Assembly: GCA_050949725.1 (NCBI GenBank)
Contig: JBMNGH010000005.1
Span: forward strand, 62,001-126,000
Reading direction: 5' to 3'
DNA: 64,000 nucleotides
Source: JBMNGH01 sp050949725
Lineage (GTDB): Bacteria; Bacillota; Thermosediminibacteria; Thermosediminibacterales; Tepidanaerobacteraceae
Shown: positions 8,312 through 16,821 of the stretch, piece by piece
Layout: each line of letters begins with the position of its first letter
How positions within the stretch are numbered: the first letter of the stretch is position 1
Translations under genes and position numbers: made by a program
The notes under the pieces: generated by a model
Told to the model about the DNA's origin: nothing
Database searches by the model: none
The model's input: the letters and a program-made list of their open reading frames with translations, nothing else

Positions 8312-8724
8312 GATTTAACTTCCCCCGCAAAGATGCATATACCTTGCTCTATTATTACACAAAATAAAAGGAATTTGCTCATAAAATTCTATATAGTGCC
8401 CGCAAATTCCTCTATGTAATTCCATAGTGTATATTATTGTAAAAAAGATGAGCTATATTTTACTACAAAAAATAATATGCACAATAGAGCAAAAATAACA
8501 GATAAATTTGAAAAATGACGAGCTGTTACGTTTTCTTAACCTAACATGCTTAAATTTTGTGGATTAAAAGTGCAAAACATCAAACAGATCAAGCTACAAC
8601 CTGGTGAAGCTCATTTGTTATAGATGGTTGCAATTATTTAGTATAGATTTACATAGATAAATCGATAGGGATACCATGAAGAAAAATATCTTAGGAGATG
8701 TTCATATCGAAATGAGTGTCATGT
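8312..8724. other. Intergenic region between sigI and mocA
   Basis: This stretch of about 410 AT-rich bases holds no convincing gene on either strand. Besides the hairpin at 8369-8411, the rest shows scattered TATAAT-like words but no promoter I can defend. I did not find a clear SigI-type promoter by eye. Confidence 0.4.
8369..8411 (-). promoter_or_regulatory. Terminator-like hairpin in the sigI leader
   Basis: On the minus strand AGGAATTTGC (8411-8402) can pair with GCAAATTCCT (8378-8369) across a 23-base loop, and the 3' arm is followed directly by TTTATTTTG. It lies about 60 bases before the sigI start, which would suit an attenuator. No experimental parallel is known to me. Confidence 0.4.
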
Positions 8725-9282
8725 CTAGAAAAAGTCAATGTCCTTTATTGTGCCGGGGTCATCTACTTCTATATATGCGATATCATCTTGATGTCTGCCG
8801 ATTACCTCCCTCGCTCCTTTATCACCCGATACTTCTAATACTTCTGCTACGTATTTTGTAGACATTATTGGCGGATGTCCTTTCTTCCCATAATACACAG
8901 GTATGATAATGCCCTTTTTCAACTCACAAAAACAATCAATGAGAAGATCAACTGTATGGTGGCTTAAAAATGGCATATCGCCTAGAATAATTGCTACACC
9001 TTGCGCAGACTTAGGCAAATTATTAATACCACACCTCAGGCTTGAACTCATACCTGACGCGTAGTCCTTATTGTAAAAGGCCCTGACGTTATACTTTTTT
9101 GCAAGTCTCTCTGCAAAATCCCTTTCATGACCAGTCACAAGAATGATGTCAGTTAGCTTTGAGCTAATAGCTGTTTCAACAACCCATTCGAGCATCGGTT
9201 TATTATTGATAATTCTGGAAAGTTTGGCGCCACCTGCACGCCTACCCTCACCAGCGGCCATGATTATACCGCAAATGTTCAT
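8725..9282 (-). CDS. mocA: MocA-like molybdenum cofactor nucleotidyltransferase
   Basis: This is a 185-residue member of the MobA/MocA nucleotidyltransferase family, which attaches CMP (or GMP) to molybdopterin for hydroxylases such as xanthine dehydrogenase. The N-terminal signature MAAGEGRRAGGAKL (nucleotide loop) and LGDMPFLSH (metal-binding Asp) are visible, and HPPIMS fits the cytidylyltransferase branch. The adjacent yqeC supports a role in maturing a selenium-dependent molybdenum hydroxylase. No hydroxylase structural genes lie in the window, so the substrate is inferred. A GAGGGGAGC site precedes the ATG. Confidence 0.82.
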   Translation of the reverse strand: MNICGIIMAAGEGRRAGGAKLSRIINNKPMLEWVVETAISSKLTDIILVTGHERDFAERLAKKYNVRAFYNKDYASGMSSSLRCGINNLPKSAQGVAIILGDMPFLSHHTVDLLIDCFCELKKGIIIPVYYGKKGHPPIMSTKYVAEVLEVSGDKGAREVIGRHQDDIAYIEVDDPGTIKDIDFF

Positions 9283-9330
9283 TTGCTCCCCTCCGGTAGT
9301 TTGTATTTGATATCTACTAAATTTAAAAAG

Positions 9331-9384
9331 ATAACCTGGGCATGCATGTCCAACAGAGATAAAACTACATCAAACTTAGGTTAT
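9331..9384 (-). terminator. Branched hairpin with U-run between yqeC and mocA
   Basis: On the minus strand ATAACCT (9384-9378) pairs with AGGTTAT (9337-9331), enclosing a second small hairpin built on GGACATGCATGCCC. The closing stem is followed by CTTTTTAAATTT. It looks like a terminator or attenuator between the two cofactor genes; an aptamer cannot be excluded, but it matches no riboswitch I recognise. Confidence 0.4.
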
Positions 9385-9424
9385 ATATCAACAGTTTAAA
9401 TTCGTTATTTGAGTTGTCTTTTGG

Positions 9425-10033
9425 CTAAATATCTAGAATATATATTACGGGATTCTTCTTTTTAATCGAAGTCAATATAACTCTATTGATTCTACCATAT
9501 CTCCTCACATAAGCCCCTTCGGATTCTACCCGTTCCTTTACGGTTCTTGCAAGGGTTAGTGCGGCTGAAATCGCGGCATCATTATCCACTTTGTTCAAAA
9601 CCAAAATCTTCGTTGTAGCTTTACCGCTGTTTTTAAAAAGCCCCTGATCATGAAGTGCTATTTGGGCCATTATCTCGACATCGATAACAGAACCGATAGG
9701 CCTGCCCGTTATATCTTCAATGTTCTCGGGGCGGTGTACATTTTTCCCGTCAAGGGGTTTTCCCATCGCGTCAATCCCCATCAAACCCAAGACTATTGAT
9801 GTGCGTTTCGGGATAACGGGCTCATAAACAGCCGGGGCCTTCAAGGGCTTTTGCTTCGATCCGTCTGCTTCAACGAGTATAAAGTCAAATTTTTTCTGAC
9901 CGTGTATCACATCCAGATATTCAGGCAAAACACCCGTGATTTTGCCGTCTGAGGTCTTGCCCCAGGCCCATGTTATAATACCATGTTCAATAAGTCCCGA
10001 TTCACCTAGAATTCGTTCAATAGAGTCTTTCAA
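9425..10033 (-). CDS. yqeC: YqeC-like protein, C-terminal part (split gene)
   Basis: This is the larger C-terminal portion of YqeC, an accessory factor associated with selenium-dependent molybdenum hydroxylases. Visible family blocks are FDFILVEADGSKQKPLKAPA, VVLGLMGIDAMGKPLD-like text and HRPENIEDITG. It starts at a TTG preceded in frame by two stop codons, and no good ribosome site is present. The Walker A loop is on the adjacent upstream ORF, which ends four bases inside this one. Adding one base at about 10033 would fuse the two into a normal-length protein. Confidence 0.8.
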   Translation of the reverse strand: MKDSIERILGESGLIEHGIITWAWGKTSDGKITGVLPEYLDVIHGQKKFDFILVEADGSKQKPLKAPAVYEPVIPKRTSIVLGLMGIDAMGKPLDGKNVHRPENIEDITGRPIGSVIDVEIMAQIALHDQGLFKNSGKATTKILVLNKVDNDAAISAALTLARTVKERVESEGAYVRRYGRINRVILTSIKKKNPVIYILDI

Positions 10034-10218
10034 CTATTAATTCCCCGCCATCCTGCGTTCTCAGGTATATTCATTTTAGTTGTTGTTGAAATGAGGACCT
10101 TTTTATCAGTTTCAGCCAATTCCTTTGCTAGGCTAAAGATAAAGGATGTCTTCCCCCCTGCGCCCACCAAAGAAATCATCTGAAAAGCTTTGACACAGAT
10201 CGCATCTTTTAAAAGCAT
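10030..10218 (-). CDS. yqeC: YqeC-like protein, N-terminal part with P-loop (split gene)
   Basis: This 62-residue ORF carries the nucleotide-binding loop MISLVGAGGKTSFIFSLAKELAE and the ISTTTKM strand that open YqeC proteins. GGGAGA lies about nine bases before its ATG. It ends with NAGWRGINS and a stop; the -1 frame continues with the rest of the family sequence. The pair is therefore one gene interrupted by a one-base loss, either a true mutation or a read error. A two-cistron arrangement is possible but would be unusual for this family. Confidence 0.75.
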   Translation of the reverse strand: MLLKDAICVKAFQMISLVGAGGKTSFIFSLAKELAETDKKVLISTTTKMNIPENAGWRGINS

Positions 10219-10241
10219 TTACGACATTCTCCCATGCCAAA

Positions 10242-10264
10242 AAGGGAGACTTACCGTCTCCCTT
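10242..10264 (-). terminator. Rho-independent terminator after uraA
   Basis: A 9-bp perfect stem (AAGGGAGAC / GTCTCCCTT) with a 5-base loop is followed on the minus strand by TTTTT. It lies between the permease stop and the yqeC start. Confidence 0.8.
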
Positions 10265-10267
10265 CTG

Positions 10268-11518
10268 TTAATCTTCATTCCGCTCCTGTTCCTTGGGAAG
10301 GAACAAATTTAACAATATTCCTATGATGGCTGCGAGGCCCATTCCACCTATTTGTATTCCCTTCCATAAATTTATTATAGCTCCACCGATTCCAATGACC
10401 AAAATTACACTAGCAATAAATAGATTTCTCGATTGTTTGAAATCGATCTGATTTTCTACAACCGTCCTAACACCGACGGCAGCTATCATTCCAAAAAGGA
10501 CAATGGAAATTCCACCGATAACGGGATCGGGTATGGTCCTTATTGCTGCACCCAATTTTTGAATACATGAAAGTATTATGGCCATAACAGCCGCAATCCT
10601 CATTACCCGAGGGTTCCATACCTTTGTTAAAGCCAGCACACCTGTGTTTTCGGAATATGTCGTATTTGCAGGCCCTCCGAAGATACCTGCTATGGACGTG
10701 GCAATGCCGTCACCTATCAACGTCCTGTGAATCCCCGGGTTTTCAACAAAATCCTCCTCCACAGTAGCACCTACTGCCAACACATCACCGAAATGCTCCA
10801 CCATCGAAGCAATGGCAACCGGTGCAATAAGCCCTATCGCAGCCACATCAAATACCGGCCAAGTAAAATCAGGTAGTGCAATCCATGCGGCTTCTCTGAT
10901 CAGCGAAAAGTCGACAATGCCGAGTGCTAAAGAGACAACATATCCGACGATTATCCCCACGATTATCGGCAAAAGACGCAAAAACCCTTTCACATAAAGA
11001 TTTACATATGCCACAACAGCAAGGACTACGAGTGCAATAACCCAATTCTTGCTCGCACTTTCGATGGCAGTAGGAGCCAAATTCAAACCTATCACCATAA
11101 TTACCGGACCAGTCACTATTGGTGGCAATAATCGACGTATGAGATCAGCCCCAAGGAAATAAACGAGCAGTGCAATTATACAGTATATCAAACCGGCAAC
11201 TATTATTCCACCCTGTGCAGCTGGAATACCCATATTTTTTACAACCAGAGCCACGGGTGCGATAAACGCAAAAGATGAGCCTAAAAAAATGGGAACTCGT
11301 CGTCCCGTCACCAAATGAAACCATAAAGTCCCTATACCAGCAGTAAACAGAGCGACACTAACGCTCAGCCCAGTTAAAATCGGAACTAATACTGTTGCTC
11401 CAAACATCGTGAAAGTATGCTGCAAACCCAAGATCAGAAATTGGCCAAAGGGCAAAACATCATCTGCCCGAATAGGTCCTCTCGTACTTGTTTTTGCAGC
11501 CGAACGGCTGCTAGACAT
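10268..11518 (-). CDS. uraA: Uracil/xanthine permease (NCS2 family)
   Basis: This membrane nucleobase:cation symporter of 416 residues has about 14 hydrophobic segments. Typical NCS2 blocks are FGATVLVPILTGLS, LGSSFAFIAP, GDGIATSIAGIFGGPANTTYSEN and the substrate-helix Glu in ASMVEHFGD. The sequence is closest by eye to UraA/PyrP uracil permeases, and upp is nearby, so uracil is the likely substrate. The neighbouring yqeC and mocA leave xanthine open. It has its own terminator downstream and a 102-base gap to mnaA upstream. Confidence 0.85.
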   Translation of the reverse strand: MSSSRSAAKTSTRGPIRADDVLPFGQFLILGLQHTFTMFGATVLVPILTGLSVSVALFTAGIGTLWFHLVTGRRVPIFLGSSFAFIAPVALVVKNMGIPAAQGGIIVAGLIYCIIALLVYFLGADLIRRLLPPIVTGPVIMVIGLNLAPTAIESASKNWVIALVVLAVVAYVNLYVKGFLRLLPIIVGIIVGYVVSLALGIVDFSLIREAAWIALPDFTWPVFDVAAIGLIAPVAIASMVEHFGDVLAVGATVEEDFVENPGIHRTLIGDGIATSIAGIFGGPANTTYSENTGVLALTKVWNPRVMRIAAVMAIILSCIQKLGAAIRTIPDPVIGGISIVLFGMIAAVGVRTVVENQIDFKQSRNLFIASVILVIGIGGAIINLWKGIQIGGMGLAAIIGILLNLFLPKEQERNED

Positions 11519-11620
11519 GTAGTTTTCCCCCTATCATAATAGTATCACGAAAAAGCGACATTTTTTGCCTTAAATATACTAACTCAAATACAGATTAAAA
11601 TCAAGCTTTCTTTTTAATTG

Positions 11621-12772
11621 TTATTTATCAAACTCATCCGGCCTATTGTGTACCATTCCCTTGAAAAACAAAAGAGATTCGGCTATTCGCCTCGAAGCAG
11701 AACCGTCTCCATACGGATTTACCGCAGTGGCCATTTTTAAATATTGAGACTCATCGTAAAACAGCATGGAGGCTTCTTCAAAAACCTTGTCTCGGTCGGT
11801 GCCTATAATTTTAACAGTCCCTGCTTTAACCGCTTCTGGCCTCTCTGTTTCCTTTCTAAGGACAAGGACAGGCTTGCCGAGTGAAGGGGCTTCTTCCTGT
11901 AGACCACCTGAGTCAGTCATTACAAAATAACATCTGGCCATTAAGTTATGCATCTCATCTGTCGCAATAGGGGAGAGTAGATACACTCGATCACAATCAC
12001 CAAGAATATTAAATGCGACATCTATAACTTTAGGGTTCATATGTACAGGGTAAACTATAATTGCTTCAGGGTTATTTTTTACGAAATCACGTAGTCCCAG
12101 ACATATATTTCTTAAGGGCTCGCCTAGGTTTTCCCTTCTGTGTGCAGTTACCAAAATAACCTTTTTCACATCATAATCTATTTCATTGAGTATTTTGGTG
12201 GAAAAGGTGTAATTATCTTTTACAGTCGTCTTAAGGGCATCGATTACGGTGTTTCCCGTTACAAAAATTAACTCCGGATCTATGCCTTCACTTAGAAGAT
12301 TCTGCCGGGCGGTAAGCGTAGGTGCAAAATGCAGGTCTGCTAGAGAAGACGTCAATTTTCTGTTCATTTCCTCAGGGAAAGGCAACCATTTGTTAAACGT
12401 CCTGAGCCCTGCCTCAACATGTCCAACTGATATTTTCTTATAAAAAGCCGCCAACGCCCCTACAAATGTTGTCGTTGTATCCCCGTGAACCAAAACCACA
12501 TCAGGCTTTGCTACTTCAAACACATTTTCTAGCCCATTTAAAGCCCTTGTCGTTATATCAAAAAGATTTTGTCCTTGGGTCATTATATCCAAATCATAAT
12601 CTGGAACAATATTAAAAAGGCTCAACACCTGATCCAGCATCTGGCGATGTTGAGCTGTTACGGCAACCTGACAATATATTTGCTCCCTTTTTTTTAACTC
12701 CTCAACCAGAGGTGCCATTTTTATCGCTTCAGGGCGTGTCCCAAATACTGCCAATACTTTAATCTTGCTCAA
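11621..12772 (-). CDS. mnaA: UDP-N-acetylglucosamine 2-epimerase (non-hydrolysing)
   Basis: This enzyme interconverts UDP-GlcNAc and UDP-ManNAc for wall teichoic acid or capsule linkage units. At 383 residues it is full length. Motifs include FGTRPEAIKMAPLV at the N-terminus, VHGDTTTT, GHVEAGLRTFNKWLPFPEEMNR and TDSGGLQEEAPSLGKPVLVLR near the C-terminus, the GT-B fold active site. It lies 31 bases downstream of tagO, matching its role in the same pathway and the usual Firmicute gene order. Confidence 0.95.
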   Translation of the reverse strand: MSKIKVLAVFGTRPEAIKMAPLVEELKKREQIYCQVAVTAQHRQMLDQVLSLFNIVPDYDLDIMTQGQNLFDITTRALNGLENVFEVAKPDVVLVHGDTTTTFVGALAAFYKKISVGHVEAGLRTFNKWLPFPEEMNRKLTSSLADLHFAPTLTARQNLLSEGIDPELIFVTGNTVIDALKTTVKDNYTFSTKILNEIDYDVKKVILVTAHRRENLGEPLRNICLGLRDFVKNNPEAIIVYPVHMNPKVIDVAFNILGDCDRVYLLSPIATDEMHNLMARCYFVMTDSGGLQEEAPSLGKPVLVLRKETERPEAVKAGTVKIIGTDRDKVFEEASMLFYDESQYLKMATAVNPYGDGSASRRIAESLLFFKGMVHNRPDEFDK

Positions 12773-12803
12773 TTTTTAATTCCCCTTTTACATCACATCG
12801 GTT

Positions 12804-13841
12804 TTACATTCCATTGGTTGTTTTCTTTGTCTCATGTGTCTGATTTATATGTTTTACAGAAGCAATAAGAATACAAATAACCAAAGAAAGAGCTATAACA
12901 GCTTCTTTTAAACCCATTTTAGCAAGTATTATTGAACAAATGCCGAGTGCTAAACTAATGATATACATATATAACACAACCTGTTTTTGTGAAAGCCCTA
13001 TATCTAAAAGTCGATGATGAAGATGCCCTTTATCTGCCTGCATTAAGGGCTTCCCATTTAAAAACCTTCTGAAAATCGCATATGCGGTATCACATATGGG
13101 CAATCCCAGTGCCAAAATGGGTACTATAAGTGCGATGGCCGTCGCACTTTTTACAGCGCCATGTACAGCAACGGCAGACAGCACAAAGCCCAAAAACATT
13201 GCACCCGTATCACCCATGAATATCTTGGCAGGATTATAATTATACGGCAAAAATCCTATCGCCGATCCGGCAAGCAGTGCGGTTAGAAGCGCTACATTGC
13301 CCTGGCCCAGAGTTAAATTTACGAGCATCATGGTAAAGGCAGCAATTGCTGAAATACCAGCTGCAAGGCCGTCTAAACCATCAATAAAGTTCAAGGTATT
13401 TGTAATTCCCACAACCCAGAAAATTGTTATCGGAATACTCCATTTGCCTAAAAAAAACATGCCACCAAACGGATTTGTAACCCATTCGATTTTAACGCCA
13501 AAAAATACAAGTATCCCAGCAGCTATAATTTGGCCTGCAAGTTTGACCTTGGCGGGGAGACAGTACATATCGTCAAGTATACCTACAAGTACTATAAAGG
13601 TCCCTCCTGCAAGTATCCCCTGGATGGAAGGATGAGCAATGGGCAAAGTTATTAAACCCGCAACGGTAAACGCCAAAAAAATGGCAAGCCCTCCCAGACA
13701 AGGCACAGGCTTTTTATGAACCCTTCGTAGATCGTGCGGGACATCAATAGCCCCTATTTTCCACGACAGCTTTATAACCCCTGGCGTAACCACATAGGAT
13801 ATGACCATCGCAATTATGAACCCATATATGTATAGAGGCAC
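12804..13841 (-). CDS. tagO: Undecaprenyl-phosphate GlcNAc-1-phosphate transferase (TagO/WecA/MraY family)
   Basis: This polytopic membrane enzyme starts wall polymer synthesis by moving GlcNAc-1-P to undecaprenyl phosphate. About ten or eleven membrane helices fill the 345 residues. The catalytic motifs are present: RRVHKKPVPCLGG, NTLNFIDGLDGLAAG, FMGDTGAMFLGF and the cytoplasmic HLHHRLLDIG. It is paired with mnaA. The specific sugar is inferred from family and neighbour. Confidence 0.93.
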   Translation of the reverse strand: MPLYIYGFIIAMVISYVVTPGVIKLSWKIGAIDVPHDLRRVHKKPVPCLGGLAIFLAFTVAGLITLPIAHPSIQGILAGGTFIVLVGILDDMYCLPAKVKLAGQIIAAGILVFFGVKIEWVTNPFGGMFFLGKWSIPITIFWVVGITNTLNFIDGLDGLAAGISAIAAFTMMLVNLTLGQGNVALLTALLAGSAIGFLPYNYNPAKIFMGDTGAMFLGFVLSAVAVHGAVKSATAIALIVPILALGLPICDTAYAIFRRFLNGKPLMQADKGHLHHRLLDIGLSQKQVVLYMYIISLALGICSIILAKMGLKEAVIALSLVICILIASVKHINQTHETKKTTNGM

Positions 13842-13934
13842 CTTAAACAGCTCCCTTTTTTTTGAGACTTTTCTTTCTGCTGGTCTCGTTTAATTTTATT
13901 TAAAATAATAGGGTTTGTCAATGCACTTGACTTT

Positions 13935-14345
13935 TTATTCATCTATCTTAACAACCTCTATCCACGGAGCCTCTTTAAACCAGTCGTAATCTACATTGTA
14001 ATCTTTGGCAAAAACAACCCTCTTGATTCCTGAATTAATTATCACTTTGGAACATTCGGCACATGGCCTAGCAGTGACATAAATAGTGGCATCCTTTCGC
14101 TCCTCCGGGGAACATTCCATTATTGCGTTTATTTCTGCATGTATTGTTCTGATACAATGATTATTTCTTATAATGCATCCTACATCGTCGCAATGAGGCA
14201 TTCCGGAAGGGCTTCCGTTATAACCAGTCCCCTTGATTCTATTGTCTTTTACAACAACAGCTCCTACCCTCAATCTCGGACATGTGCTCCTATCTTTCAC
14301 TTTGAATGCGATGTCCAAAAAGTATTTATCCCAGTCTTTTCTCAA
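13935..14345 (-). CDS. comEB: dCMP deaminase (ComEB family)
   Basis: This zinc deaminase converts dCMP to dUMP for thymidylate synthesis. The zinc motifs HAEINAI and PCAECSKVIIN are present, as are conserved CPRLRVGAVVV and GYNGSPSGMPHCDD. A longer frame runs into upp, but a TTG at 14345 (MRKDWDKYFLDIAF) has GGGGGGAT four bases upstream and fits the family N-terminus, giving 136 residues. dUMP made here would feed ThyX at 57 kb. Confidence 0.9.
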   Translation of the reverse strand: MRKDWDKYFLDIAFKVKDRSTCPRLRVGAVVVKDNRIKGTGYNGSPSGMPHCDDVGCIIRNNHCIRTIHAEINAIMECSPEERKDATIYVTARPCAECSKVIINSGIKRVVFAKDYNVDYDWFKEAPWIEVVKIDE

Positions 14346-14385
14346 TGGTATCCCCCCAAAATCTCTGCACGGATGATAACTTGCA

Positions 14386-15015
14386 CTACTTTGTGCCAAA
14401 AAGCCTATCCCCAGCGTCCCCAAGCCCCGGGATTATATATCCGTGTGAATTTAATCTTTCATCAACGGAAGCCGTATATATTTCTATATCAGGATGCTTT
14501 TCTTGCATCGCCTCGATTCCCTCAGGTGCGGCTATCAGGCAGGCCAATTTTATGCTTGCAGCCCCTTTTCCCTTTAAGAAATCAGCAGCCATAATCGCTG
14601 AACCACCTGTCGCAAGCATAGGATCGAGCAGTATCAGCTCGCGTTCATCAACATCAGCAGGTAATTTACAATAATAACTAACCGGCTTCAATGTATCTGG
14701 ATCTCTGTACAGGCCAATATGACCAACTTTTGCTGCAGGTATGAGTTTTAGCATCCCGTCGACCATTCCCAGACCAGCACGCAGTATTGCTACTATACCA
14801 AGTTTTTTACCTGAAATGGTTTTGACTTTCGCAGGGCATATAGGCGTCTTGACAACAATATCTTTGAGCGGTAAGTTTCGAGTAACTTCATACGCCATGA
14901 GCATCGAAACTTCTTCAACCAGGTCTCTAAAATCCTTAGCACCCGTAGTTTCATCTCTGATAAGCGCCAGCTTGTGTTGAATCAGGGGATGGTCCAAGAC
15001 AAAAACCTTTTTCAT
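14386..15015 (-). CDS. upp: Uracil phosphoribosyltransferase
   Basis: This enzyme salvages uracil to UMP with PRPP. It has 209 residues, the normal length. The PRPP loop LLDPMLATGGSA, the substrate segment near YIIPGLGDAGDRLFGTK and the ILRAGLGMVDGML block are diagnostic. It sits between glyA and comEB, a common Firmicute order just upstream of the ATPase genes, and it works with the permease at 10.3-11.5 kb. Confidence 0.97.
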   Translation of the reverse strand: MKKVFVLDHPLIQHKLALIRDETTGAKDFRDLVEEVSMLMAYEVTRNLPLKDIVVKTPICPAKVKTISGKKLGIVAILRAGLGMVDGMLKLIPAAKVGHIGLYRDPDTLKPVSYYCKLPADVDERELILLDPMLATGGSAIMAADFLKGKGAASIKLACLIAAPEGIEAMQEKHPDIEIYTASVDERLNSHGYIIPGLGDAGDRLFGTK

Positions 15016-15045
15016 AATATATTCTGCCTCCTGGAAATAATATAA

Positions 15046-16275
15046 TTAAATAGGGAATTGTTTACAAAGCGACTCCACTTCCCTGCATAATTTCACCCTG
15101 ACTTGCTCATCGTCCCCGCAGTCAAGTGCTTCATCAATCAGGTCTGCAATTTTTTTCATTTCCTGTTCCTTCATACCCCTGGAAGTCACTGCTGGAGTCC
15201 CCAAACGTATACCGCTAGCAATATTAGGCTTTTCAGGGTCATACGGGATAGTATTCTTGTTCACGGTAATACCCGCACCTTCAAGTAACTTTTCCGCCTT
15301 TTTTCCCGTCAGTCTTTTACTTCTCAGATCGACGAGTATGAGGTGATTATCCGTCCCCCCTGACACAATATCATATCCCTTTTTTGTCAGAGCATTCGAA
15401 AGTGCAATCGCATTTTTTACAACCTGTTCCTGGTATTGCTTAAATTCTTCTGTAGCCGCCTCTTTAAAACACACGGCCTTTGCCGCTATCACATGCATCA
15501 ATGGACCGCCTTGGATGCCCGGGAATACAGCCTTGTCTATGGCCTTTGCATATTCTTCTCGACATAATATGAGCCCACCGCGCGGTCCCCTCAATGTCTT
15601 GTGGGTAGTCGTCGTGACAAAATCTGCAAAAGGCACCGGATTTGGGTGCAGGCCTGCTGCGACAAGCCCGGCGATGTGAGCCATGTCTACCATAAGGTAT
15701 GCCCCTGTCTTTTTTGCGATCTGGGATAACCTCTGAAAATTTATAACCCTTGGATATGCACTTGCACCAGCTACAATCATCTTTGGTTTGTGCTGTGAAG
15801 CAAGAGCTTCAACTTTGTCATAGTCTAGCAATTTAGTCTCTTTAGACACGCCGTATGGAATAAAATTGAAATATTTCCCGGAAATATTTACCTTGCTTCC
15901 ATGTGTTAAATGACCGCCGTGGGAAAGATCCATACCCAAAACCGTGTCTCCAATTTCGAGCATTGCAAAGTATACCGCAAAATTTGCCTGGCTGCCCGAA
16001 TGGGGTTGTACATTTGCGTGTCCAGCACCAAATAAGTCTTTAGCCCTTTTTATGGCAAGTTCCTCAACAATGTCGACATATTCGCAGCCTCCGTAATAAC
16101 GCCTTCCTGGATAACCCTCGGCGTATTTATTAGTAAGTAATGACCCCTGTGCCATCATTACCGCCTTACTGGTGAAGTTTTCAGAAGCAATCAGTTCGAG
16201 TCTGCTGCGCTGTCTAGTTGTCTCTTTTTCTATGGCCTCTGCTACCTCCGGATCGATAAGCTTTAAAAGTTCCAA
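15046..16275 (-). CDS. glyA: Serine hydroxymethyltransferase
   Basis: This PLP enzyme interconverts serine and glycine and supplies methylene-tetrahydrofolate. The PLP-lysine motif TTTHKTLRGPRGG, RLELIASENF at the N-terminus and NKYAEGYPGRRYYGGCE are all present in a full 409-residue protein. It is in the rpiB-glyA-upp order known from Bacillus. The methylene-THF it makes is the carbon donor for ThyX, although the two genes are not linked. Confidence 0.97.
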   Translation of the reverse strand: MELLKLIDPEVAEAIEKETTRQRSRLELIASENFTSKAVMMAQGSLLTNKYAEGYPGRRYYGGCEYVDIVEELAIKRAKDLFGAGHANVQPHSGSQANFAVYFAMLEIGDTVLGMDLSHGGHLTHGSKVNISGKYFNFIPYGVSKETKLLDYDKVEALASQHKPKMIVAGASAYPRVINFQRLSQIAKKTGAYLMVDMAHIAGLVAAGLHPNPVPFADFVTTTTHKTLRGPRGGLILCREEYAKAIDKAVFPGIQGGPLMHVIAAKAVCFKEAATEEFKQYQEQVVKNAIALSNALTKKGYDIVSGGTDNHLILVDLRSKRLTGKKAEKLLEGAGITVNKNTIPYDPEKPNIASGIRLGTPAVTSRGMKEQEMKKIADLIDEALDCGDDEQVRVKLCREVESLCKQFPI

Positions 16276-16301
16276 AGTACAAACACCTCTTTATTAGTCT
16301 T

Positions 16302-16751
16302 TTATTCCAGCTGACCAACTTCGTAGTCAGTGATCTTTTTTAATCTCCTTTCATGCCTCCCATGGTCAAACTCACAATTAAGCCACTCCTCAACAATTGC
16401 AGCTGCAAGACCCTTCCCAATTACCCTGCCGCCCATTGTGAGCACATTGGCATCATTGTGTTTCCGAGACATTCTCGCCGAATATACATCATGGCATAAA
16501 GCCGCCCTTATACCTTTTACCTTGTTTGCAGCAATACATACACCAATGCCAGTTCCGCATATAATTATTCCACGCTCAAATTGGCCTTCTGCGACAGCTT
16601 TAGCGCATTTTATGGCTATATCAGGGTAATCAACGGAATCGGTAGAATATGTTCCCAAATCAGTGTAGTCAAAATTCCTTCTTTTTAACAAATCGATAAT
16701 AGCATCTTTTAATTCATAACCACCATGGTCATTTGCGATAGCCACCCGCAT
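16302..16751 (-). CDS. rpiB: Ribose-5-phosphate isomerase B
   Basis: This enzyme interconverts ribose-5-phosphate and ribulose-5-phosphate. The 149-residue RpiB/LacAB fold protein has the N-terminal NDHGGYELK, the active-site Cys in GIIICGTGIGVCIAANK and HNDANVLTMGGRVIG. It lies between ywlE and glyA in a clearly co-directional set. A related allose-6-phosphate isomerase activity cannot be excluded from sequence alone. Confidence 0.95.
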   Translation of the reverse strand: MRVAIANDHGGYELKDAIIDLLKRRNFDYTDLGTYSTDSVDYPDIAIKCAKAVAEGQFERGIIICGTGIGVCIAANKVKGIRAALCHDVYSARMSRKHNDANVLTMGGRVIGKGLAAAIVEEWLNCEFDHGRHERRLKKITDYEVGQLE

Positions 16752-16821
16752 GACTAATCCTCCTTAAGGTTCATATTCAATTTTTTTCCTTGTTAATTAT
16801 ATACTCAATGAATATTGTTGT

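Noticed and set aside
11519..11620. Purine or PyrR-type riboswitch ahead of uraA
   Set aside because: The gap is short and no aptamer-like conserved words or terminator/antiterminator pair were found.
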